The notes: generated from the letters alone by a model not told the origin. A stretch of DNA of 64,000 bases from Mycolicibacterium sp. TUM20985 (GCF_030295745.1 NZ_AP027291.1:5208001-5272000); one strand, 5' to 3'; shown: positions 48,259 to 56,629, counted from the stretch's first letter. Translations and numbers: made by a program.

Positions 48259-49766
48259 GATTCGGAGACCAGGTGCCGCGTGCGGTCGGCGCGGGCGGGT
48301 ACGCCGTTGCGCCCACTCTGATCCTGGGCGTACAGACCGATCGCGTAGGCCACCCCCTTGCCCTGAATGCCGAGCGCGGTGTCGTCGAGATTGGCGAACG
48401 TGTCCGAATTCTTGTGGTAGTTGGGATCGAACGGTTGATCCGCCGCGCCGCCCCAGAGATCGGCCTCCTCGCCACTCATCTTCTCCTCGGCACCGGAGAA
48501 CAGCCCGCCGGCCGGGATCCCCGCCTGAGTGAAGGCGTCGTAGTCCGAGCGCCCGTCGAAATCGGTGTCGCGCGCCTCCTTGCCCGAATCGTCGAGATAT
48601 CTCGACAGCATCCGCTCGATCCCCGCCGAGCCCTCCGGAACCCGCGGCACGCTGTCCGACCGGGGCGCGGACTGGTCACCGTCGTAGGTGAAGTAGCCCG
48701 GGTTCGGGGAGGCCAGCATGTCGAAGTTGAGGTACAGCGCGATGTCCTTGAGGCCCTCGACGTCGAGGGTCTTCACGTACTCGTCGGACCCCACCAGGCC
48801 CTCCTCCTCGGCCGCCCAGAAGGCGAACCGGACCGCGTTCTTCACCTGCGGTGAACTACCCAGTTGCACAGCGGTTTCCAGTACCGCGGCCGAACCGGAG
48901 CCGTTGTCGTTGATGCCGGGCCCCTCCGGGACGCTGTCGAGGTGCGCGCCTGCCATCACCACGTTCTCGGTCGAGCCCGTCTTGGTCTGGGCGACGACGT
49001 TACGGGTGCGGTCGGTGCGGACGCCCGCGTCGAGAGCGACTGTCGCTGCGGCAGGGTTGGCCCGCAGCCGGGCGCCGTCGGACTTGGAGATGCTGACCAC
49101 GGGAATCTTGACGTCGACGTCCTCCCCCAGCGTCCCGCCGCCGATGTCGTCCCCCTCGACGTTGTTCGCGACGACCAGCGCGGCCGCCCCTCGTTCGGCG
49201 GCCATGGTCTGCTTCGTCCCGAACGGGCACGCCCCGCGGTCGACCAACACGATCGCGCCCTTGACGTCCAGACCGTCGTAGTCCGACGCGGCGCAGCCCG
49301 GCTTCGGGCCGGTGCGGGCCGGCACCAGCGGTCCGCTGACCCCGCCCTGCGACGTTCCGACCGTGTACTGCAGCGGCGCAGCCTTCACGCGCTGGCCCCC
49401 GACGGTGACGACGGGCTCGCTGGCGAACGGAATCCGCACCTCGAAGTCACCGGTCTGGACGTCGAAACCCTTGTCCCGCAATGTCTGAGCGATGTAGTCG
49501 ACGCTGGCGTCGTAGCCGGGCGTACCCAGGGCCCGGTTGCCGCCGTTGGCGTCGGCGATCTCCTGCAGCTTCTTGAGGTGCCCCAGCATCGCATCGGTGG
49601 CGACCCGGTCCCGGAGTGCCGCCGCGAACTCCACAGCCGGCGCAGAGGCGGCGTCGGGCACTGCCGAGGGGGCCGGCGGGGCGGACTGCTTCCCACATCC
49701 GCCCACGGCCGCCGCGCACACGACCGTCATGAAGCCTGCCAGTACCGCCCGAGATCTCCGCTGCAT
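48255..49766 (-). CDS. lpqL: Aminopeptidase lipoprotein, M28 family (LpqL)
   Basis: This 503-residue exported lipoprotein has a signal peptide with lipobox AAVGGC (Cys24) and a protease-associated (PA) domain in the middle. An M28 metalloprotease domain follows: AGAHLDSVPEGPGINDNGSGSAAVLE split over about residues 292-318 (His and Asp zinc ligands), FWAAEEEGLVGSDEY (catalytic and ligand Glu), then LYLNFDMLASPN (ligand Asp). The metal set is complete, in contrast to the paralogue downstream. It probably removes N-terminal residues from peptides at the cell surface. The ATG has a TAACGT box 7 bases upstream. Position before thiG matches lpqL (Rv0418). Confidence 0.9.
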   Translation of the reverse strand: MQRRSRAVLAGFMTVVCAAAVGGCGKQSAPPAPSAVPDAASAPAVEFAAALRDRVATDAMLGHLKKLQEIADANGGNRALGTPGYDASVDYIAQTLRDKGFDVQTGDFEVRIPFASEPVVTVGGQRVKAAPLQYTVGTSQGGVSGPLVPARTGPKPGCAASDYDGLDVKGAIVLVDRGACPFGTKQTMAAERGAAALVVANNVEGDDIGGGTLGEDVDVKIPVVSISKSDGARLRANPAAATVALDAGVRTDRTRNVVAQTKTGSTENVVMAGAHLDSVPEGPGINDNGSGSAAVLETAVQLGSSPQVKNAVRFAFWAAEEEGLVGSDEYVKTLDVEGLKDIALYLNFDMLASPNPGYFTYDGDQSAPRSDSVPRVPEGSAGIERMLSRYLDDSGKEARDTDFDGRSDYDAFTQAGIPAGGLFSGAEEKMSGEEADLWGGAADQPFDPNYHKNSDTFANLDDTALGIQGKGVAYAIGLYAQDQSGRNGVPARADRTRHLVSES

Positions 49767-49773
49767 GGTCACA

Positions 49774-49779
49774 ACGTTA
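49774..49779 (-). promoter_or_regulatory. Candidate leaderless -10 box of lpqL
   Basis: Minus-strand TAACGT is followed by 7 bases and the lpqL ATG at 49766. Confidence 0.45.
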
Positions 49780-49849
49780 GTCAAGCGCGGGAATGAACCC
49801 CGCCACCGTGCCGTTCGATTTAGGTGACACATCACGCAAAGGAGTACTC

Positions 49850-50596
49850 ATGGGATCACTCGACGGTAGGAATGCTCTCGTCACCGGCGGCACGGCGGGT
49901 ATCGGGCTCGCTTCGGCACGCGCCCTCGCCGAGGCGGGTGCACACGTGTTCCTCACCGGTCGCAACCAGTCGACCATCGACGCGGCAGTCGCGTCGATCG
50001 GGCCGTCGGCGACCGGAATCCGCAGCGACGTGAGCGACGTGACGCAGCTCGACGCCATCGTCGACGCAGTGACCGCACACGGTGGCGGTCTGGACGTCGT
50101 GTTCACCAACGCCGGTGGCGGTGAGTTCGCCACGCTGGAGGACGTGACGGTCGAGCACTTCCTCGACACCTTCAACCGCAACGTCGCAGGGACGCTCTTC
50201 ACCGTGCAGAAGGTACTGCCGCTGCTCAACTCCGGCGCCTCGATCATCCTGTCGGGATCGACGTCCGCGTCCAGGGGGATCCCCGCGTTCGGCGTATACG
50301 CCGCCTCCAAGGCTGCCGTCCGCTCGTTCGGCCGGACGTGGGCCGCGGAACTGGCGGGCCGGGGTATCCGGGTGAACACCCTGGTGCCGGGTCCGGTGGA
50401 GACCCCCGGCCTCGTCGGCCTGGCTCCCAGCGGCGGGGAGAAGGAACTGTTGGAGAGCCTGACCGCCGACGTGACACTGGGTCGCATCGGGCAGCCGGAG
50501 GAGATCGGCGCCGCCGTGGTCTTCCTCGCGTCGCCGGCGAGCAGCTTCATGACGGGAAGCGAAATGTTCGTCGATGGCGGCGAAGTCCAGACCTGA
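49850..50596 (+). CDS. Short-chain dehydrogenase/reductase
   Basis: This 248-residue classical SDR has ALVTGGTAGIGLASA (residues 8-22) for NAD(P), TNAGGGEF near 85, the catalytic Ser in LSGSTSASRG, and YAASKAA (Tyr-x3-Lys) near 148. It ends in the typical GSEMFVDGG. A perfect AAAGGAG ribosome binding site precedes the ATG at 49850, which rules out the longer frame from 49793. The partner gene downstream is a convergent MarR regulator, possibly controlling it. The substrate is unknown. Confidence 0.9.
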   Translation: MGSLDGRNALVTGGTAGIGLASARALAEAGAHVFLTGRNQSTIDAAVASIGPSATGIRSDVSDVTQLDAIVDAVTAHGGGLDVVFTNAGGGEFATLEDVTVEHFLDTFNRNVAGTLFTVQKVLPLLNSGASIILSGSTSASRGIPAFGVYAASKAAVRSFGRTWAAELAGRGIRVNTLVPGPVETPGLVGLAPSGGEKELLESLTADVTLGRIGQPEEIGAAVVFLASPASSFMTGSEMFVDGGEVQT

Positions 50597-50608
50597 CGGC
50601 TCCCACCC

Positions 50609-51082
50609 TCACTCCGGCGTCGGCAGCGTGCCCTCGCGCAGAATGGTCTGGTAGACCCCACCCAACAGGTCGCCCAGTTCTTCGACCTGCTCGTCATCGA
50701 GGTCGGAGAAGAACAACGTGCGTACCCACGCCACGTGCTTGGGCGCCGCGGTCTCGAGAGTCGTGATCCCCGCCTCGGTCAGCCACGCATCGGTGGCCCT
50801 GCCGTCGGTGTCTGACTGAACCCGGTCGACGAGACCTCGCGCGGCCATGCGCCGGAGGTGGTGGGACAACCGACTGCGCTCCCAGCCGATGAGGGTGGCG
50901 AGCTGCGAGAGCCGCAATCGCCGCCCCGGCGCCCCGGATAGGGCATTCAGGACCGTGTAGTCGGCCAGCGACAGCCCGCACTCGGCCTGGAGCTGCCGGT
51001 TCATCTCGAACTCCAACCGGTGATACACCCGCATGTAGTGAAGCCAGGTCCGCCCCTGCGACGGTGTCAACCACACGCTCAT
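50609..51082 (-). CDS. MarR-family transcriptional regulator
   Basis: This 157-residue winged helix-turn-helix regulator has LSLADYTVLNALSGAPGRRLRLSQLATLIGWERSRLSHHLRRMAARGLVDRV spanning about residues 37-89 (recognition helix SRLSHHLRRM) and a wing with DTDGRATDAWLTEAG. The C-terminal dimerisation helices end in TPE. MarR proteins often respond to phenolic or oxidised ligands and control nearby enzymes; here the convergent SDR is the nearest candidate. The gene starts 13 bases after the SGNH hydrolase stop and may be part of the thiOSG-hydrolase transcript. Confidence 0.88.
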   Translation of the reverse strand: MSVWLTPSQGRTWLHYMRVYHRLEFEMNRQLQAECGLSLADYTVLNALSGAPGRRLRLSQLATLIGWERSRLSHHLRRMAARGLVDRVQSDTDGRATDAWLTEAGITTLETAAPKHVAWVRTLFFSDLDDEQVEELGDLLGGVYQTILREGTLPTPE

Positions 51083-51095
51083 GTTGGCCCCGGCC

Positions 51096-51872
51096 TCAGG
51101 TCGGCCGGCTGGTGATCAGATCGGCCACCGCCCGCATGCCCGCCGCGTTGGGATGCAACGGCACCACCCGGCCCGGCATTGGTAGTCCGACGCGGGTCGT
51201 CCAGGGATCGTCGGACCACGCATGATGGTCCCGGCTGGCCTGGGCGGCCCGGATCCACTCGCACCCCGTCTCCGCGGCCGCTTCGCCCGTGAGTCGTTCG
51301 AGCGTGTCGGCGATGCGGCGGCCGAGGGCGGCGTCGAGACCGGTCAACGGCGGGGCCGGCGTTCCCGCGGGCGGCAGCAGCGTCAGGTAGTCGACGAACA
51401 ACACCAACGCGTGCGGGGCCCGCTCCCGAACTGCCCTGCCCACATCCTTGAGAGACTGCCCGACCGCGACCAGGGCACGGTCCCGGGCGCTCGGGTCGAG
51501 TCGCCCACCCACCACGCCACCGATGACGGGCAGCGATCGCGTCCACCGCGGCAGACCCGCCGCGAAGAGCATCGGAACGTAGCCGGCGTCATTACCGCCG
51601 ATGGTCACCGTGACCAGGCTCTCCGAGCCGTCGAGCGCGTCGATCTGCGGCGGCGCCCCGCGCTGCCGTTCGGACAGCACGTTCGCCGTGGTGGCGCCGG
51701 AGAACGTGACGTCGACGAGGTGGTAGGAGAGGCGTTCGGCGACGAGGTGGGGATAGTTGGCGGCCGAGCGGCCAGCGCCGAAGGGTGCATTCGTGGCCTT
51801 CGGCCTGATCCCGGGCCCCGCCGCCATCGACGAACCCAGCGCGACGTAGCGCTTCACCGGGCGATCTCTCAC
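51096..51872 (-). CDS. SGNH/GDSL hydrolase
   Basis: This 258-residue esterase/lipase-like protein has block I YVALGSSMAAGPGI (nucleophile Ser in GSSMAAG), block III TIGGNDAGYVP with the oxyanion Asn, and block V LHPNAAGM with the catalytic His near residue 242. These motifs define the SGNH fold. No signal peptide is obvious at the GTG start. That start overlaps the thiG stop by 4 bases (GTGA), so it is co-transcribed with the thiamine genes, though no thiamine role is known. It may hydrolyse an ester or acyl group on an envelope or small-molecule substrate. Confidence 0.85.
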   Translation of the reverse strand: MRDRPVKRYVALGSSMAAGPGIRPKATNAPFGAGRSAANYPHLVAERLSYHLVDVTFSGATTANVLSERQRGAPPQIDALDGSESLVTVTIGGNDAGYVPMLFAAGLPRWTRSLPVIGGVVGGRLDPSARDRALVAVGQSLKDVGRAVRERAPHALVLFVDYLTLLPPAGTPAPPLTGLDAALGRRIADTLERLTGEAAAETGCEWIRAAQASRDHHAWSDDPWTTRVGLPMPGRVVPLHPNAAGMRAVADLITSRPT

Positions 51873-52633
51873 CGGGCCGGGCTGGAGGCCTGTGCCCAGA
51901 ACCGCTTCGGGATCCGGCCCGCCTGGCGCGCCAGCCTGCCCGCGGTGACCGCCGCCGCCATCGCGGCTGCCATCATCGCCGGGTCGGCGGCCCTGGTGAC
52001 GGCGGTCGCCAGCAGCACGGCGTCACACCCGAGCTCCATCGCCTGCGCCGCGTCGGACGCGGTGCCGATGCCTGCGTCCAGGACCACGGGCACGCCGGCC
52101 CGCTCGACGATCATCTCGATGTTGTGCGGATTGGCGATGCCCAGCCCGGTGCCGATCGGCGAGCCCAGCGGCATCACCGCGGCGCACCCGATGTCCTCCA
52201 GTCGTCGCGCCAGCACCGGATCGTCGTTCGTGTAGGCCATCACGATGAACCCGTCATCGACCAATTGCTCGGCCGCCGTGACCAATTCGACGCCGTCGGG
52301 CAGTAGCGTGCGCTCGTCGGCGATGACCTCGAGCTTGACCCAGTCGGTCTTCAGCGCCTCGCGGGCCAGTTGCGCGGTCAGCACCGCCTCAGCCGCCCCG
52401 CGGCACCCCGCCGTGTTCGGCAGCGGCGTGATGCCGAGCCGGTTCAGCAGATCCAGTACGCCGGTGCCGCCGTCCGCGTCGACCCGGCGCATCGCGACGG
52501 TGGTCAACTCGGTGCCCGACGCGACGAGCGCCTCCTCGAGCACCGCGAGGTTGGCCGCGCCGCCGGTGCCGAGGATCAGCCGCGACCCGAAACTGCGGCC
52601 CGCGATGGTCAACTTGGAATCCATCTCAGCCAC
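51869..52633 (-). CDS. thiG: Thiazole synthase
   Basis: This 254-residue TIM-barrel enzyme makes the thiazole phosphate of thiamine from deoxyxylulose phosphate, dehydroglycine and ThiS-thiocarboxylate. Lys100 in WVKLEV is the expected Schiff-base lysine. GTGGAANLAVLEEAL, AMRRVDADGG, NTAGCRGAAEAV, LGSPIGTGLGIANP and LDAGIGTASDAA are all conserved. The GTG at 52633 gives a start MAEMDSKL that resembles the M. tuberculosis start MAESKL; an ATG at 52624 is possible. It overlaps thiS by 8 bases. Confidence 0.95.
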   Translation of the reverse strand: MAEMDSKLTIAGRSFGSRLILGTGGAANLAVLEEALVASGTELTTVAMRRVDADGGTGVLDLLNRLGITPLPNTAGCRGAAEAVLTAQLAREALKTDWVKLEVIADERTLLPDGVELVTAAEQLVDDGFIVMAYTNDDPVLARRLEDIGCAAVMPLGSPIGTGLGIANPHNIEMIVERAGVPVVLDAGIGTASDAAQAMELGCDAVLLATAVTRAADPAMMAAAMAAAVTAGRLARQAGRIPKRFWAQASSPAR

Positions 52634-52823
52634 CCTGCACCGCCGTCACGACCTGTACCTTCGCTCCATCGGTGAGCGCCACGTGCCACTCGGAGCGCGG
52701 GATCACCGCCCAGTCCACCGCCACGGCGATGCCCTTGTCGGGCACGCCAAGTCGGCTCAGGAGGTCCGCGACGGTGGTCGGCTCGTCGAGCTCCATGGAT
52801 TCGTCGTTCACCACGACCTTCAC
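52626..52823 (-). CDS. thiS: Sulfur carrier protein ThiS
   Basis: This 65-residue ubiquitin-like protein ends in the essential Gly-Gly (AVQGG). Its C-terminal carboxylate is converted to a thiocarboxylate and hands sulfur to ThiG. The beta-grasp core includes VVVNDESMEL, TVADLLSRLG and GIAVAVDWAVIPRSEW. The GTG start overlaps the thiO stop by GTGA and its 3' end overlaps thiG, so all three are tightly coupled. Confidence 0.94.
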   Translation of the reverse strand: MKVVVNDESMELDEPTTVADLLSRLGVPDKGIAVAVDWAVIPRSEWHVALTDGAKVQVVTAVQGG

Positions 52824-53839
52824 GCGGGCACCCCCACCTTCAACTCGGCCGCGATCGTGGCCGCGGTCCACGGCGCCAACAGGAAACCCGATCTGCCGTG
52901 ACCCGCTGCCACCAGCGTGCGGTCGTCGAGCCGGCCGACCAGCGGCAGGTTGTCGGGGGTCATCGGTCGCAGGCCCGCCGCGCATTCTGCGAGCTCGTAC
53001 TCACCGAGCGCGGGCATGACCTCGCATGCGTCGTCGAGCAGTTCGCGGACACCCGCGACGGCGGGCGCGGTGTCGTGCCCGTGCTCGTACTGCGTCGCGC
53101 CGACAACCACACCGTCGGCGCGGGGCACCAGGTAGACCTGGCGACCATGCACTCTGGCTCGGATTACCCTCTGCGGCAACGGCATACAGCCCCGTCGCCA
53201 GCGCAGCCGCAGTACCTCACCCTTGACGGGACGGATCGGCAGCCCGGGCCACAGCGCGGGGGCGCCGATACCGTTGGCGATCACGACCGCCTCGGCGTCG
53301 CGGGTCTCCTCCAACGACTGCACCGGCGGCGCCCACGACACCCCGAGTTCATCGCAATGCGCCGTCAGCGCCTCGAGCACGGCCCGGTTGTCGACGGCCA
53401 GCTCGGTTTCGGCGACGAATCCATGCCGGATGCCCTGAGCCAGGAGGGGCTCCACGTCGCGCGCCGCCCTGGTCATGGTGACCGGGTGCCCTTGGGCGGC
53501 AAGCCATTCACCGGTGGTGGCCAGGTCTGCCGCGTCGGCTCGATCCACCGCGACCACCAGCGACTCCCTGGCGGTGACGACGTTCGACGGCAGCCCGTCG
53601 AGGAAGTCGGTGCGCCACATCTCGAGTGACGCCAACCCGATCCGAAGCAACTGCTCCTCACCGGGCCAGGCCTCGCTGTGGGGCGCGAGCATGCCGCCGG
53701 CCACCCAGGACGCGCCATGTGCCTCGGTACGGTGAACGCGCACTGACCGCCCGTCGAGCGCGGCCCGACGGGCCACCGACAGCCCTATGACGCCGCCGCC
53801 GATGACTGCGAGCTCTGGCCCCGTCCGATGCGTCCCCAA
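52820..53839 (-). CDS. thiO: Glycine oxidase ThiO
   Basis: This 339-residue FAD enzyme of the DAO family oxidises glycine to dehydroglycine for thiazole synthesis. The FAD motif LAVIGGGVIGLSVARRAA is at about residues 10-27. GGMLAPHSEA follows near 48, and the C-terminal FAD contacts include GLRPMTPDNLPLVG and AAGHGRSGFLLAPW. The start is a TTG at 53839; the stretch GGAAGGAAAGGGA directly upstream is a strong ribosome binding site, and no ATG or GTG fits better. The TPP riboswitch ends about 10 bases upstream, so TPP probably controls this ribosome binding site. Confidence 0.92.
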   Translation of the reverse strand: MGTHRTGPELAVIGGGVIGLSVARRAALDGRSVRVHRTEAHGASWVAGGMLAPHSEAWPGEEQLLRIGLASLEMWRTDFLDGLPSNVVTARESLVVAVDRADAADLATTGEWLAAQGHPVTMTRAARDVEPLLAQGIRHGFVAETELAVDNRAVLEALTAHCDELGVSWAPPVQSLEETRDAEAVVIANGIGAPALWPGLPIRPVKGEVLRLRWRRGCMPLPQRVIRARVHGRQVYLVPRADGVVVGATQYEHGHDTAPAVAGVRELLDDACEVMPALGEYELAECAAGLRPMTPDNLPLVGRLDDRTLVAAGHGRSGFLLAPWTAATIAAELKVGVPA

Positions 53840-53849
53840 GTCCCTTTCC

Positions 53850-53938
53850 TTCCTACGCCGGCATGATCCGGTTCAGGTGTGACGGTAAGGGTGTCGACCG
53901 CACCCACTCTCAGCCCCCGATTCCGGGACTCCCGTGTC
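53850..53938 (-). ncRNA. TPP riboswitch (THI element) upstream of thiO
   Basis: On the minus strand the aptamer pieces appear in order: GGGAGTCCC and its hairpin, CTGAGAG (53907-53913 as complement), then CACCTGAACCGGATCATGCC and GCGTAGGA (53851-53858 as complement). These are the conserved TPP-binding parts. It lies between a TAGGCT -10 box and the thiO ribosome binding site and so should control the thiO-thiS-thiG(-hydrolase) transcript. Confidence 0.92.
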
Positions 53939-53947
53939 GCTGTCTCG

Positions 53948-53953
53948 AGCCTA
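53948..53953 (-). promoter_or_regulatory. Candidate -10 box of the thiOSG transcript
   Basis: Minus-strand TAGGCT would start the transcript near 53940, just at the 5' edge of the TPP aptamer. It lies where the -35 region of the divergent thiE promoter should be, so the two promoters overlap. Confidence 0.4.
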
Positions 53954-53965
53954 CTCGCCGCTCGC

Positions 53966-53971
53966 TAACGT
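53966..53971 (+). promoter_or_regulatory. Candidate leaderless -10 box of thiE
   Basis: TAACGT is followed by 7 bases and the thiE GTG at 53979. It leaves no room for a riboswitch in the thiE transcript. Confidence 0.45.
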
Positions 53972-53978
53972 TCGTCGT

Positions 53979-54659
53979 GTGCGTGAAACCCTGCCGCCAC
54001 CCCAGCGCCTCGCGACCGCCCGGCTCTACCTGTGCACCGACGCCCGGCGCGAACGCGGCGACCTGGCCGAGTTCGCCGATGCGGCGCTGGCCGGTGGAGT
54101 CGACGTCATTCAGCTCCGCGACAAGGGGTCCGCCGGCGAGAAGCAGTTCGGTCCGTTGGAGGCTCGCGGCGAGCTCGCCGCACTCGACGTGCTGGCCGAC
54201 GCAGCGCACAGGCACGGCGCCCTCTTCGCCGTCAACGACCGTGCCGACATCGCCAGGGCCGCCGGTGCGGACGTCCTCCACCTCGGCCAGGACGACCTGC
54301 CGCTGGCGGTGGCCCGCGCCGTCATCGGGGACGGCCCGCTGATCGGGCGCTCTACCCACGACCTCGACCAGGTGCGCAACGCCGCCGGTGAGGACGCCGA
54401 CTACTTTTGCGTCGGGCCCTGCTGGCCCACCCCGACCAAGCCGGGCCGGACGGCGCCGGGACTCGACCTCGTCCGCGCCGCGGCGGAGCTGGAGACCGAC
54501 AAGCCATGGTTCGCGATCGGTGGCATCGACGCCGATCGACTGTCCGAAGTGCTCGACGCGGGGGCGCGACGGATCGTGGTGGTGCGGGCGATCACCGCGG
54601 CCGACGACCCCGCCGCGGCCGCCCGCGCGTTGAGGGCGGCGGTCACGGCTCGCGATTGA
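53979..54659 (+). CDS. thiE: Thiamine-phosphate synthase
   Basis: This 226-residue TIM-barrel enzyme joins HMP-pyrophosphate and thiazole phosphate to give thiamine phosphate. It has YLCTDARRERGDLAEFADAAL near residues 18-38, VDVIQLRDKG (about 43-52), FAVNDRADIARAAGADVLHLGQDDLP (about 86-111), IGRSTHD and VGPCWPTPTKPG, and ends with AIGGID and ARRIVVVRAI. The GTG at 53979 has TAACGT seven bases upstream, which indicates a leaderless transcript; a longer frame from 53934 lies across the divergent promoter. It converges with mutT3, overlapping it by 17 bases. Confidence 0.94.
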   Translation: MRETLPPPQRLATARLYLCTDARRERGDLAEFADAALAGGVDVIQLRDKGSAGEKQFGPLEARGELAALDVLADAAHRHGALFAVNDRADIARAAGADVLHLGQDDLPLAVARAVIGDGPLIGRSTHDLDQVRNAAGEDADYFCVGPCWPTPTKPGRTAPGLDLVRAAAELETDKPWFAIGGIDADRLSEVLDAGARRIVVVRAITAADDPAAAARALRAAVTARD

Positions 54660-55149
54660 CCTCGAGCGGCAACGTGGCCGAGGTGGTGCGCAGCAGCTCC
54701 CAGCTCGCGGCGAAGCCTGGGTGCAGGGGAAGGTCGAGCACGTCGTCCTCGGCCACCCAGCGCAGTTCGGAGCTCTCGCGGTTGGGCACCGTCCGCAACG
54801 GCTCCGCCGCGTCGGCGATCACCGTCGTGTAGCTCCAGTAGGAACCCTTGGCTCCCACGACCGTCGCGGTGATCACCGTCGTGCGAACCACCAGCTGGTC
54901 GGAGGTGAGGCCGGCCTCCTCGTGCGCTTCGCGGATGGCCGCCTGCTCGACGGTCTCGTGGCTGTCGCGAGCACCCCCGGGCAGGCTCCAGGTCCCGCCC
55001 TGATGACTCCACGGCGCGCGGTGCTGCAGCAAGACCGTGGCGCCTCCGCCGGGGCTCGGGGCGCGCAACAGCAGACCCGCTGCACCGTGGCGACCCCAGA
55101 AGGGCACGCCGTCCTCCGACAAGACCCAGCCGTCACCGTCGCCACGCAC
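54643..55149 (-). CDS. mutT3: NUDIX hydrolase MutT3
   Basis: This 168-residue protein has a complete Nudix box GGARDSHETVEQAAIREAHEEAGL (near residues 58-81: Gly, Glu, Arg-Glu, Glu-Glu, Gly). It is preceded by WSLPGGARD. Such enzymes hydrolyse nucleoside diphosphate-linked compounds; M. tuberculosis MutT3 acts on oxidised guanine nucleotides. The GTG start has TATCCT six bases upstream (55156-55161), giving a likely leaderless transcript. The 3' end overlaps thiE by 17 bases in convergent orientation. Confidence 0.9.
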   Translation of the reverse strand: MRGDGDGWVLSEDGVPFWGRHGAAGLLLRAPSPGGGATVLLQHRAPWSHQGGTWSLPGGARDSHETVEQAAIREAHEEAGLTSDQLVVRTTVITATVVGAKGSYWSYTTVIADAAEPLRTVPNRESSELRWVAEDDVLDLPLHPGFAASWELLRTTSATLPLEVNREP

Positions 55150-55155
55150 GGGTTC

Positions 55156-55161
55156 AGGATA
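55156..55161 (-). promoter_or_regulatory. Candidate leaderless -10 box of mutT3
   Basis: Minus-strand TATCCT is followed by 6 bases and the GTG at 55149. Confidence 0.4.
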
Positions 55162-55247
55162 GGGCTCTCCGGCGTCATCGGGCGCGGTCGAAGATGGCCG
55201 GTGCCAACGGTGTCGATCATTGTCCCGCGCGTCCCGCGCCCTGCTCT

Positions 55248-55253
55248 TAGAAT
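55248..55253 (+). promoter_or_regulatory. Candidate -10 box of the glnH-pknG operon
   Basis: TAGAAT, in a locally AT-richer stretch, would start a transcript near 55260. This leaves a leader of about 50 bases before the GTG at 55310. Confidence 0.4.
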
Positions 55254-55309
55254 TCCTTTACAGTTGGGAAGCCGGGAAAGAAGCAGCGAAAGCAGAGGTC
55301 CGCGCACAG

Positions 55310-56629
55310 GTGACTGTGGAGTTAGCGCACCCATCCACCGAGCCCCTTGCGTCCCGCTCGCAGACCAGGCCCGCGCATCCGCGGTGGTGGTTCCTCTGGA
55401 CCACGCCCGGCCGCATCCTGGTGATCGGCTTCGTCCTCTCCGCCCTGGTCATCGCCTGCGCCTTCGCCACGTCGACGACCATCAACGGCCGTCAGCAGGC
55501 CCTCTCCAGGGTTCTGGACCACACCGAACCGCTGTCGTTCGCCGCCGGTCAGCTCTACACCACCCTGTCGGTCGCTGACGCCGCCGCAGCGACGGCCTTC
55601 ATCTCGGGTGCCGAGCCCCGGGCCGTCAGGCAGCGCTACGAACAAGCCATCACCGACGCCTCGGTCGCGGTGACCCGCGCGTCGAGCGGCCTCACCGACG
55701 CGGAGATGGTCCAGCTGCTCGGTCGGGTCAACGCCCAGCTGGCCGTCTACACCGGGCTGGTCGAGACGGCGCGCACCAACAACCGGGCGGGCAATCCCGT
55801 CGGGTCGTCGTATCTGTCCGAGGCCTCGTCGCTCATGCAGACGCAGATTCTCCCCGACGCCCAACGGCTGTACGAGCGGACCTCCGCACAGGTCGACGTG
55901 GAGACCACCGCGTCCACCCGAATTCCGGCGCCGGTCATCCTGGTGGTCCTCGCGACCCTGATGTTCGGCGCCTTCGCCAACCGGTGGCTGTCGCGGCGGA
56001 CCCGCCGACGGGTGAACATCGGGTTCGTCGCGGGCGGGCTCGCGGTACTCATCATGATCGTCTGGGTGGGAACGGCCCTGACGATTTCCACCGCCGACAG
56101 CCGCAGCGCCAAGAGCACCGCCGCCGAGTCGCTCAAGACCGTCACCACCATGGCTATCACCGCTCAGCAGGCCCGCGCCGACGAGACGCTCTCCCTCATC
56201 CGCCGCGGTGACGAGGGCGTCCGCAAGCAGTCCTACTACCAGCGCATCGACACCATGCAGCGTCAACTCGCCGACTACCTGGACCGCGATGACGCCATCG
56301 ACAAGGCCGACCTGGCCGATGCCGAGCAACTGCTGCGACGCTGGCGGGCCGCCGACGACCGGATCAACGCCTACATCGCGGTGGGCAACTATCAGGCCGC
56401 CACCCAGGTCGCCCTCGGCACCGGCGAAGACGACTCCACGCCCGCCTTCGACAAGCTCGACGCCGCCCTGACGAAGGGTATCGGCGAGAGCCGCCAGCAG
56501 TTGCGCAACGACATCGTCAACGCGCGGCGCGTGCTGTCCGGCGCGACCGTCGGCGCGGCGGTGCTCAGCATCATCGCGGCAATCGCGGTGGCGCTCGGGC
56601 TGTGGCCACGGTTGAGTGAGTACCGATGA
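55310..56629 (+). CDS. Membrane protein of the GlnH-PknG pathway (Rv0412c-like)
   Basis: This 439-residue protein has a short Pro/Thr-rich cytoplasmic N-terminus and membrane helices at about residues 41-60 (ILVIGFVLSALVIACAFATS), 205-220, 241-262 and near the C-terminus (GAAVLSIIAAIAVALGLWP). Two helical extracytoplasmic loops lie between them (SVADAAAATAFISG..., QQARADETLSLIRRG...), similar to four-helix sensor domains. The start at the GTG 55310 gives the same length as Rv0412c as I recall it. A frame open from 55220 starts upstream of the candidate -10 box. Its stop overlaps glnH (ATGA). It probably passes the GlnH signal to PknG. Confidence 0.85.
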   Translation: MTVELAHPSTEPLASRSQTRPAHPRWWFLWTTPGRILVIGFVLSALVIACAFATSTTINGRQQALSRVLDHTEPLSFAAGQLYTTLSVADAAAATAFISGAEPRAVRQRYEQAITDASVAVTRASSGLTDAEMVQLLGRVNAQLAVYTGLVETARTNNRAGNPVGSSYLSEASSLMQTQILPDAQRLYERTSAQVDVETTASTRIPAPVILVVLATLMFGAFANRWLSRRTRRRVNIGFVAGGLAVLIMIVWVGTALTISTADSRSAKSTAAESLKTVTTMAITAQQARADETLSLIRRGDEGVRKQSYYQRIDTMQRQLADYLDRDDAIDKADLADAEQLLRRWRAADDRINAYIAVGNYQAATQVALGTGEDDSTPAFDKLDAALTKGIGESRQQLRNDIVNARRVLSGATVGAAVLSIIAAIAVALGLWPRLSEYR

